A stretch of 64,000 bases of DNA from Saccharopolyspora erythraea (GTDB lineage: Bacteria; Actinomycetota; Actinomycetes; Mycobacteriales; Pseudonocardiaceae): assembly GCF_018141105.1 (NCBI RefSeq), contig NZ_CP054839.1, forward strand, positions 4,588,001 to 4,652,000, in the 5' to 3' direction. Both the position numbers and the translations under genes were made by a program. This document shows positions 58,560-64,000 of this stretch, one piece after another. The notes under the pieces were generated by a model. The model made no database searches, was not told the DNA's origin, and saw only the letters and a program-made list of their open reading frames with translations. How positions within the stretch are numbered: the stretch's first letter is position 1; each line of letters starts with the position of its first letter.

Positions 58560-59750
58560 TCAGCCCTTGACGCAGACGACCTGCTTGAGGTGGGCCACGA
58601 CCTCCACCAGGTCGGTCTGGGCCTTGATCACCTCGTTGATGTCCTTGTAGGCGGCCGGGATCTCGTCGACCACACCGGCGTCCTTGCGGCACTCCACCCC
58701 GGCGGTCTGCTCGGCCAGGTCGCGCGCGGTGAAGGACTTGCGGGCCCTGGTGCGCGACATCCGCCGGCCGGCACCGTGGGAGGCCGAGGTGAACGCCTCG
58801 GTGTTGCCCAGCCCCCGCACGATGAACGAGCCGGTGCCCATGCTGCCGGGGATGATGCCCAGCTCCCCGCTGCCTGCCCGGATGGCGCCCTTGCGGGTGA
58901 CCAGCAGCTCCACGCCGTCGTAGGTCTCCTCGGCGACGTAGTTGTGGTGGCAGGAGATCGGCTCGTCGAACCGCGTGCCCGCCACGGTGTCGGCCAGCGC
59001 CCGCTGCACCAGCGACACCATGACCGCGCGGTTGCGGCGCGCGTACTCCTGGGCCCAGAACAGGTCCCGCCGGTAGTGGCGCATCTGCGGGGTACCCGCC
59101 ACGAACACCGCCAGGTCCCGGTCGGGCAGGTCGGCGTTGTGCGCCAGGCCCCTGGCGATCTCGATGTGGCGCTCGGCCAGCTCCTTGCCGATGTTGCGCG
59201 ACCCCGAGTGCAGCATCAGCCACACCCGCCCGTCGTCGGTGCCGCCCTGCTCCAGGCACACCTCGATGAAGTGGTTGCCGCCGCCGAGGCTGCCCATCTG
59301 CGCCAGCGCCCGCTCCCGCCGGTTCTGCACACCCTCGTGCAGCTCCCCGAAGCCACTCCAGAACCGGTCCCAGTCACCGGTGCCCGGCACGCGCCGGACG
59401 TCCACGGGGTGGGTGTGCATGCCGAAGCCCACCGGCACCGCCGACTCGATCCGCGAGCGCAGCCCCGAGAGGTCGTCGGGCAGGTCGGCCGCGCGCAGCG
59501 AGGTCCGCACCGCGCTCATCCCGCAGCCGATGTCGACCCCGACCGCCGACGGCGAGACCGCGTCGCGCATGGCGATCACGCTGCCGACCGTGGCCCCCTT
59601 GCCCAGGTGCACGTCGGGCATCACCGCAACGCCGTGCACCCAGGGCAGGTCTGCGATGTTGCGCAGCTGGTGCATGGCGGCGTCCTCGACCTGGCGCGGG
59701 TCGGCCCACATGCGGATGGGCACCCGGCTGCCCTGCACGGCGGTGAACAC
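58560..59750 (-). CDS. rtcB: RtcB 3'-phosphate RNA ligase
   Basis: This 396-residue enzyme joins RNA 2',3'-cyclic phosphate or 3'-phosphate ends to 5'-OH ends with GTP and Mn. Family residues are present: VAVMPDVHLGKGATVGSV, VGVDIGCGMSAVR with the metal Cys, GSLGGGNHFIEV, LHSGSRNIGK, ISCHHNYVAEE, GIIPGSMGTGSFIVRGLGN and SASHGAGRRMSRTRAR, whose His is guanylylated. Length fits the short bacterial RtcB. The GTG at 59750 follows GGGAGG six bases upstream. Upstream lie an Arg-rich leader ORF, an intrinsic terminator and a second hairpin. It repairs tRNA or rRNA cut by stress ribonucleases. Confidence 0.96.
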   Translation of the reverse strand: MFTAVQGSRVPIRMWADPRQVEDAAMHQLRNIADLPWVHGVAVMPDVHLGKGATVGSVIAMRDAVSPSAVGVDIGCGMSAVRTSLRAADLPDDLSGLRSRIESAVPVGFGMHTHPVDVRRVPGTGDWDRFWSGFGELHEGVQNRRERALAQMGSLGGGNHFIEVCLEQGGTDDGRVWLMLHSGSRNIGKELAERHIEIARGLAHNADLPDRDLAVFVAGTPQMRHYRRDLFWAQEYARRNRAVMVSLVQRALADTVAGTRFDEPISCHHNYVAEETYDGVELLVTRKGAIRAGSGELGIIPGSMGTGSFIVRGLGNTEAFTSASHGAGRRMSRTRARKSFTARDLAEQTAGVECRKDAGVVDEIPAAYKDINEVIKAQTDLVEVVAHLKQVVCVKG

Positions 59751-59769
59751 ATCGTCCTCCCTGTTCGGG

Positions 59770-59792
59770 CCACCACCGGTCCGCGGTGGTGG
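59770..59792 (-). promoter_or_regulatory. Second hairpin in the rtcB leader
   Basis: CCACCACCG (59770-59778) and CGGTGGTGG (59784-59792) form a perfect 9-bp stem with a 5-base loop, just before the rtcB ribosome-binding site (around 59756-59761). It could expose or hide that site. Confidence 0.55.
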
Positions 59793-59800
59793 CGAACGAA

Positions 59801-59841
59801 AAAGCGGCAGCCGCCGGGGTCGTTCGGCCCCGGCGGCTGCC
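59801..59841 (-). terminator. Intrinsic terminator in the rtcB leader
   Basis: On the minus strand a perfect 14-bp stem, GGCAGCCGCCGGGG (59841-59828) with its complement at 59819-59806, has an 8-base loop and is followed by GCTTTTT. This is a canonical rho-independent terminator, located between a leader ORF and rtcB on the same strand, so it can only act as an attenuator or end a small RNA. Confidence 0.8.
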
Positions 59842-59861
59842 ACTGCTGGACTCGGCGTGGA

Positions 59862-59933
59862 TCAGCGTGGTGGTCTCGCGCGGCGACCGGGGGCACGGCG
59901 GCGGGCCTGCCGTGGTTGCTGTGCTGTGACCAC
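59862..59933 (-). CDS. Predicted Arg-rich leader peptide upstream of rtcB
   Basis: This 23-residue ORF starts at GTG 59933, with GGGAGGAGG five bases upstream, and is basic: VVTAQQPRQARRRAPGRRAR and then PPR. It has 8 Arg codons (CGC, CGG, CGT and AGA). Its stop (59862) lies about 20 bases before the terminator stem, the spacing of leader peptides in attenuators. Low charged tRNA-Arg would stall the ribosome and could prevent terminator formation, turning on rtcB. In such GC-rich DNA, Arg-rich reading frames are common by chance, so the case rests on the Shine-Dalgarno, the position and the terminator. The peptide has no other recognisable role. Confidence 0.55.
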   Translation of the reverse strand: MVTAQQPRQARRRAPGRRARPPR

Positions 59934-59973
59934 GGGTGCCTCCTCCCGGTGCGGCGCGAGCTGTCAGGCGGTG

Positions 59974-60002
59974 ATCATGCCGGTCCGCCGGGTCGACGAC
60001 AA
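59974..60002 (-). promoter_or_regulatory. Candidate promoter for the leader-rtcB transcript
   Basis: On the minus strand TTGTCG (60002-59997) and CATGAT (59979-59974) have a 17-base spacer and each match the sigma-70 consensus at four of six positions. Transcription would start near 59967, about 34 bases before the leader peptide GTG. Confidence 0.4.
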
Positions 60003-60259
60003 CCGAATTCCCCGGATCCGCGGCGCCCACACCTGACACGTCCGGTGATCGCGGTAGCGCCCTGTGCGATCGCCGCACCGGCGTGATCGACACGTGCGTC
60101 AGCTCACACCGCTGCTTCTGCGGGCTCGTGCGCTCGGAAGATCCGGATCGCGCCGGGGTGTCGATCAGCGATTAGGACACGGAAAGATCACGCGTTCGCT
60201 ACGATTCGGCGGCCAGGTCGGGGTTGGCTACGAGATGCACGCGAGGAGAGTCGGCGACG

Positions 60260-60802
60260 TTGTCTTCGGATCACCCCGGTCTGCTGCGCCGCTGGTGGTG
60301 GAAGAGCCCGCTGCCCGCGCGGCTGGTCCCCGCCTCGGGACTGGTCGCGGCGGTCGCCTTCACCGCCGTCGGGGCCCTGCCCGACCCGGCACCCGCCACC
60401 GCACCGGCCGCGCGCCACTTCGCCCCGGCCCCGGCGCCGACCACCGCTCCGGCGCCTTCCCCCGCGCCCGTGCCGACCACCCCTGCGCTCCCGGCTCCGC
60501 CGCCGGAGACCACGACCGCCGCGCCACCGTCGACCACCACCACGACGACGACCGCGGAGCCGTCGAGCCCGGCGCCCGACACGACCACACCTCGCCCGGC
60601 TCCACTTCCGCCGCCACCACCGCGACCGCGGCCGCAACCACCGGAACCGACCACGACGACCACCACCGAGGAGTCGGTCCCGGTGGTCACCCCCGGCAAG
60701 CGCTGCGAGCGCCAGGGCGATGCCGGCCGCACCCCCGAGGGCGCCGCGGCCAGCTGCCAACCCGACGACGACGGCGATCTGAGGTGGACCACCCAGTGGT
60801 GA
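60260..60802 (+). CDS. Membrane-anchored Pro/Thr-rich protein with paired-Cys C-terminus
   Basis: This protein of about 180 residues has a short N-terminal basic part (LLRRWWWKSPLPARLVPA), one hydrophobic segment (SGLVAAVAFTAVGALPDP) that could be an anchor or signal, then about 95 residues rich in Pro, Thr and Ala. It ends with CERQGDAGRTPEGAAASC and GDLRW, a paired-Cys motif seen at the end of many actinomycete secreted proteins. It is probably outside the membrane and flexible, with a folded tip. The start is TTG at 60260 after GAGGAG (11 bases); the frame is open to 60224. Its stop overlaps the next gene (GTGA). Confidence 0.7.
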   Translation: MSSDHPGLLRRWWWKSPLPARLVPASGLVAAVAFTAVGALPDPAPATAPAARHFAPAPAPTTAPAPSPAPVPTTPALPAPPPETTTAAPPSTTTTTTTAEPSSPAPDTTTPRPAPLPPPPPRPRPQPPEPTTTTTTEESVPVVTPGKRCERQGDAGRTPEGAAASCQPDDDGDLRWTTQW

Positions 60803-61743
60803 ACGACTCCCGCCCCACCGGGGCCCTGCACCTGCTCGAACACGGCCCCTACGCGCCGCGCTGCCCGCACGGCCACGGCCCGCTGGCCGCCACCACCGAC
60901 CCCCAGGCCCCCACCGGCACGGCCATGGTCTGCCCCACCTGCGGCGCTCGCCGCGGCATGGAGGTCACCATGCTCAGCACCCTGCTCAACCCCGGCGGCC
61001 CGGCCTCCCGCTTCGACGTGCCGCTGGCGGTCAGCCCCGACACTCCCTCTGCTCCCTCCACTCTCTCGACGGAGCAGACGACCGAGATCCCCGTGGTCCG
61101 GGAGCCCGTACCTGAGGCCGCCGAGGCTGACGAGCCCGCCGTGGGCGAGGAACCTGTGGAGCTTGAACCCGCGTGGTCACCGCAGGCTCCTGCCGACACA
61201 CCCGACGAGCCGTCGGCAGCGCTGGCCGATGACGACACCCAGCGGCTGCTGCTGGACACCCTGTGGAAAGCCCGCGCCGAAGGCACCCGCGACGACCTCG
61301 AGGAACCCGCCACCGCACCGCGCCGCCCGACCCGCGGACAGCGCCGCGACGGCATCATCCGCACCACCGGCTGGTTGCAGATCGGCGGCCGCATGATCAG
61401 CTCCGGCCTCTGGGCACTGCTGGCGGGCCTCGCCCTCGGCTTGGCCCTGCTGCCCGTCTCGCCCTGGGCCGTCGCGGCGCTGCCCCTGGCCTTCTACCTC
61501 GCCTGGCGCGTGAGCACCCGCTGGATCTGGCCCGCCACCCGCGCGGTCAACCGCGGCCGCGCCCCCGCCGAGGAACTGCTGCCCGGCACCGCCGTGCGGC
61601 TGCACGGCCCCATCGGCCCCGTCGGCATCGTCGAACGCGTCCGGCCCGCACGCCGCGACCGCGTCCGCATCGACTACGAAGGCGGCACCCGCCGCATCGT
61701 GCCCGCCGGCACCCGCTGCCACCTGGTCGAACTACGCGACTAG
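60799..61743 (+). CDS. Membrane protein with Cys pair and acidic linker
   Basis: This protein of about 314 residues starts from GTG 60799, overlapping the previous stop. The N-terminus has a zinc-ribbon-like element (YAPRCPHGHG and MVCPTCGARRG). A disordered acidic linker (residues about 95-165) follows, then two membrane helices (SGLWALLAGLALGLALLPVS and PWAVAALPLAFYLAWRVSTRW) and a C-terminal soluble part (VNRGRAPAEELLPGTAVRLHGPIGPVGIVERVRPARRDRVRIDYEGGTRRIVPAG) that looks like a small beta-rich domain. It is likely cytosolic at both ends. The translational coupling suggests it works with the Pro/Thr-rich protein. Function unknown. Confidence 0.75.
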   Translation: MNDSRPTGALHLLEHGPYAPRCPHGHGPLAATTDPQAPTGTAMVCPTCGARRGMEVTMLSTLLNPGGPASRFDVPLAVSPDTPSAPSTLSTEQTTEIPVVREPVPEAAEADEPAVGEEPVELEPAWSPQAPADTPDEPSAALADDDTQRLLLDTLWKARAEGTRDDLEEPATAPRRPTRGQRRDGIIRTTGWLQIGGRMISSGLWALLAGLALGLALLPVSPWAVAALPLAFYLAWRVSTRWIWPATRAVNRGRAPAEELLPGTAVRLHGPIGPVGIVERVRPARRDRVRIDYEGGTRRIVPAGTRCHLVELRD

Positions 61744-61827
61744 CGAAAGTCGCAGGAGCGGTATGCACGCCGATGCGAGCCCCGCCCCACACCGCAAGCG
61801 GCTAGCACCGCTCGCGAAAGCCAGCGC

Positions 61828-62277
61828 CTATGCCTCCCGGACGAAGTCGGTCAACAGGGTGTGGTCCTTGGCCGGCCCGACCACCGTCCACTCCTGCCGC
61901 CACCGGTCTCGGTCCCACACCCGGAACTCACCCCGGTACATGTCATCCCGGCACGGATGACCCACCCGCCACAACCCGGTCCGCAGGTCCAGGTCGTGGA
62001 AGAACGTCCCATAGTCGAAGTACACATCGGCCCGCCCTTCCCCCGACACCCGGTAGTGCAGGCAGCGGTGCGCCGGACCCCGATGCGCCCCGAGCTCCAG
62101 CAGCCCCTCCTCCCGGAACTCCAACCCCCACTCCACCGGCGAGAACACCGCCACACCCGAAAACGACCCGATCCGCGCCCCCGCGGCATCGACGATCTCC
62201 CGCTCCACACCCCAGCGCCCCCCGAGGAACCCCACCAGGTCCCGCACACCCCACAGCTGCGGCTCAGGCTCCGGCAC
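61828..62277 (-). CDS. DUF6314 family protein
   Basis: This protein of about 149 residues matches an actinobacterial family: LVGFLGGRWGVEREIVDAAGARIGSFSGVAVFSPVEWGLEFREEGLLELGAHRGPAHRCLHYRV and GRADVYFDYGTFFHDLDLRTGLWRVGHPCRDDMYRGEFRVWDRDRWRQEWTVVGPAKDHTLLTDF. The fold is probably a beta-barrel like lipocalins, with conserved Trp, Arg and His residues. No enzymatic role is known. GTG 62277 is preferred, after GGGGGG eight bases upstream; ATG 62301 is also in frame. It overlaps the 3' end of the upstream phosphatase. Confidence 0.82.
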   Translation of the reverse strand: MPEPEPQLWGVRDLVGFLGGRWGVEREIVDAAGARIGSFSGVAVFSPVEWGLEFREEGLLELGAHRGPAHRCLHYRVSGEGRADVYFDYGTFFHDLDLRTGLWRVGHPCRDDMYRGEFRVWDRDRWRQEWTVVGPAKDHTLLTDFVREA

Positions 62278-62965
62278 CCGTCGAACCCCCCACCACGGCA
62301 TCCGAGGACGACGAGCCCGACTCCTCCTCCTTCGGCGGCAGCAAACCCGACACGTCCCCACCGGTGTCGTTGACCCGCAACACGAACGGACGCGTCTCGG
62401 TGTAGCGCACCACGCTCACCGAACACGGATCCACCACGATCCGCTGAAACCCGTCCAGATGCAGCCCCAGCGCATCGGCCAGCACCGCCTTGATCACATC
62501 ACCATGACTGCACGCCACCCACACCGCGTGCGGCCCGTGCTCGGCACTGATCCGCCGGTCGTGCTCGCGCACCGCCTCCACCGCCCGCGCCTGCACCTGC
62601 GCCAGCGCCTCCCCACCCGGGAACACCGCCGCCGACGGGTGCTGCTGCACCACCTTCCACAACGGCTCCTGCGTCAGGTCCTTGACCGCCCGGCCCGTCC
62701 ACTGCCCGTAATCCACCTCGGCCAGCCGATCCTCGACCACCACCGGCACACCCAGCCCATCGGCCAACCCCGCCACCGTGTCCTGGCACCGCTGCAACGG
62801 CGAGACCACCAACCCGCTCACCGGAATCCCCGACAACCTGCCCGCAAGCCCCTCGGCCTGCACCCGCCCCGTCTCGTCCAAACCCACACCGGCGGTACGA
62901 CCCGCCAGCGTCCCGGAACCGTTCGCCGCCGACCGCGCGTGCCGCAGCAGGATGAGAGTCGCCAC
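62264..62965 (-). CDS. Histidine phosphatase (phosphoglycerate mutase-like)
   Basis: This 233-residue protein matches the MSMEG_4193-type histidine phosphatase family: ATLILLRHARSAANGSGTLAGRTAGVGLDETGRVQAEGLAGRLSG with the RHA-type catalytic His, DRLAEVDYGQWTGRAVKDL and the second His in VWVACSHGDVIKAVLADALGLHLDG. The signature RHG is RHA here, which occurs in this subgroup. The last 25 residues are acidic and Ser-rich. The start GTG begins VATLILLRH. It lies just downstream of uppP. The substrate is not known. Confidence 0.9.
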   Translation of the reverse strand: MATLILLRHARSAANGSGTLAGRTAGVGLDETGRVQAEGLAGRLSGIPVSGLVVSPLQRCQDTVAGLADGLGVPVVVEDRLAEVDYGQWTGRAVKDLTQEPLWKVVQQHPSAAVFPGGEALAQVQARAVEAVREHDRRISAEHGPHAVWVACSHGDVIKAVLADALGLHLDGFQRIVVDPCSVSVVRYTETRPFVLRVNDTGGDVSGLLPPKEEESGSSSSDAVVGGSTGAGA

Positions 62966-63017
62966 GCCGCCGAGGGTAGGCCCACCACCACCGGCCACCC
63001 CACACACCCCGCGCACG

Positions 63018-63055
63018 AAAAAGGGGCGGCCCGGCGCAACGCACCGGACCGCCCC
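63018..63055 (-). terminator. Terminator after uppP
   Basis: On the minus strand a stem formed by 63055-63044 and 63034-63023 (CCGGaCCGCCCC/GGGGCGGcCCGG, one mismatch) is followed by TTTTT. It lies 18 bases after the uppP stop, so uppP is terminated before the phosphatase gene, or read-through feeds it. Confidence 0.75.
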
Positions 63056-63072
63056 GCGACCACCTCACCGCA

Positions 63073-63903
63073 TCACGGCTGGATGACCCCGAAACCGAGC
63101 AGACCGAACAGCACCAGACCCAACACGATCCGATACCACACGAACAGGTACACGCTGTGCTTCTGCACGTACCGCAGCAACCACGCGATCACCGCGTACC
63201 CGACCACACCGGCCACCACCGTCGCCACGATCATCTGCGCCCCCGTCGGCTGCACACCGTGCGCACTCGGCTCGAACACGTGCGACACCTCCGACACCCC
63301 GGCGGCGAACACCGCCGGAATCGCCAGCAGGAAAGAAAACCGCACGGCCGTCGGACGGTCCAACCCCAGCGACAGACCCGCCGTGATCGTCCCACCCGAA
63401 CGCGACACACCCGGGATCAACGCCAACGCCTGCGCCGACCCCATCAACACGCCATCCCGCATCGTCAACTTGTCATGACCACGCCGCTGCGCACCGAACC
63501 GCTCGGCCAACCCCATCAGGATCCCGAACAGGATCAACATCGCACCCGTGATCCACAGGCTGCGCAACGCGCCCCGGATGTAGTCCTGGAACAGAAAACC
63601 CAGCACACCGATCGGCAAGCTGCCCACGATCACATACCACGCCAACCGGTAGTCCTGCGTCCTGCGCACCTCGGCGCTGACCAGACCGCGGAACCACGTC
63701 ACCACCAACCGCACGATGTCACCGGCGAAGTAGATCACCACCGCCAACTCCGTGCCGATCTGCGTGACCGCGGTGAACGACGCACCCGCATCCGAGCCGA
63801 AGAACAACTTCGACACGATCGACAGATGCCCGGACGACGAAATCGGAAGGAACTCAGTGAGCCCCTGGACCACGGCGAGCACCATGGCCTGCAACCACGA
63901 CAA
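63073..63903 (-). CDS. uppP: Undecaprenyl-diphosphatase
   Basis: This 276-residue integral membrane enzyme dephosphorylates undecaprenyl diphosphate so that the lipid carrier of cell-wall synthesis can be reused; its loss causes bacitracin sensitivity. Family motifs are clear: [22 protein letters not shown] near the start, [31 protein letters not shown] and [40 protein letters not shown]. The start is probably TTG at 63903, giving [14 protein letters not shown] as in the family; ATG 63885 is possible. A U-tract terminator follows the stop. Confidence 0.95.
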   Translation of the reverse strand: MSWLQAMVLAVVQGLTEFLPISSSGHLSIVSKLFFGSDAGASFTAVTQIGTELAVVIYFAGDIVRLVVTWFRGLVSAEVRRTQDYRLAWYVIVGSLPIGVLGFLFQDYIRGALRSLWITGAMLILFGILMGLAERFGAQRRGHDKLTMRDGVLMGSAQALALIPGVSRSGGTITAGLSLGLDRPTAVRFSFLLAIPAVFAAGVSEVSHVFEPSAHGVQPTGAQMIVATVVAGVVGYAVIAWLLRYVQKHSVYLFVWYRIVLGLVLFGLLGFGVIQP

Positions 63904-64000
63904 CTAAACCCACTCCAGCACGATCGAGAGATTTCCAGTGCGGCACCGGCCCCACGCGCCGGCCACCTCGCTCCTCCGGCCAGAGATCTTGCAGTATCGC

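Overview
The window is very GC-rich DNA, densely packed with short-spaced genes on both strands and with many GTG/TTG starts. The gene families point to an actinomycete: XRE/DUF397 pairs, MmyB-type XRE regulators, a GAF-ANTAR protein, STAS proteins, Hsp20 next to a MerR regulator, DUF6314, and several promoters whose -10 box sits 6-7 bases before the start codon (leaderless transcripts). Macrolide-type glycosyltransferases, an AAC(3) acetyltransferase, a P450 and a second threonyl-tRNA synthetase suggest a soil, antibiotic-exposed Pseudonocardiales (for example Saccharopolyspora-like). The genus is an inference. No rRNA, tRNA or CRISPR array was seen.

1-9.5 kb: a DesK/NarL-type two-component system with a CPBP membrane protease, behind a promoter carrying two TGACA/TGTCA inverted repeats; GNAT and glycosyltransferase genes; an XRE/DUF397 pair; a beta-lactamase-fold hydrolase; RidA; a HicB-like protein; and an Hsp20-MerR stress unit. 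9.5-20.5 kb: an esterase, a large PHP-endonuclease/UvrD-helicase fusion, oxidoreductases with a broken aldo/keto reductase, acetyltransferases, a GT9-like glycosyltransferase, a methyltransferase and a TetR/oxidoreductase pair with two operators. 20.5-26 kb holds the two most interesting regions: a short ThrRS behind a threonine-codon leader peptide and hairpin, and a tyrosine recombinase with a fused winged-helix domain divergent from a zinc-finger/coiled-coil protein, separated by an AT-rich island and a 48-bp loxP-like palindrome.

26-34 kb: a P450, then an IclR-controlled set (aminotransferase, FAD/Fe-S 2-hydroxyacid dehydrogenase, permease) that reads as a glycolate/glyoxylate-to-glycine route. 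34-46 kb: mixed housekeeping and accessory genes (TetR, GNATs, hydrolase, phosphotransferase, asparaginase, DUF1992, class IV aminotransferase, adenosine deaminase-like) interspersed with decayed genes (VOC, GrpB). 46.5-49.5 kb: a methionine-salvage operon mtnA-mtnC-mtnB-mtnD with overlapping genes. 49.6-57 kb: an SDR/XRE/SDR set, an IS481 remnant, AAC(3), GAF-ANTAR and STAS signalling genes and a macrolide glycosyltransferase. 57-64 kb: a metal-ligand-deficient methionine aminopeptidase homologue divergent from a leaderless XRE gene; RtcB RNA ligase preceded by an arginine-rich leader peptide and an intrinsic terminator; two Pro/Thr-rich or membrane proteins; DUF6314, a histidine phosphatase and UppP.

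The strongest candidates for undescribed biology are the recombinase/coiled-coil/palindrome locus, the predicted Thr attenuator of the short ThrRS, and the predicted Arg-codon attenuator of rtcB. All are read from sequence only, and no database search was possible.
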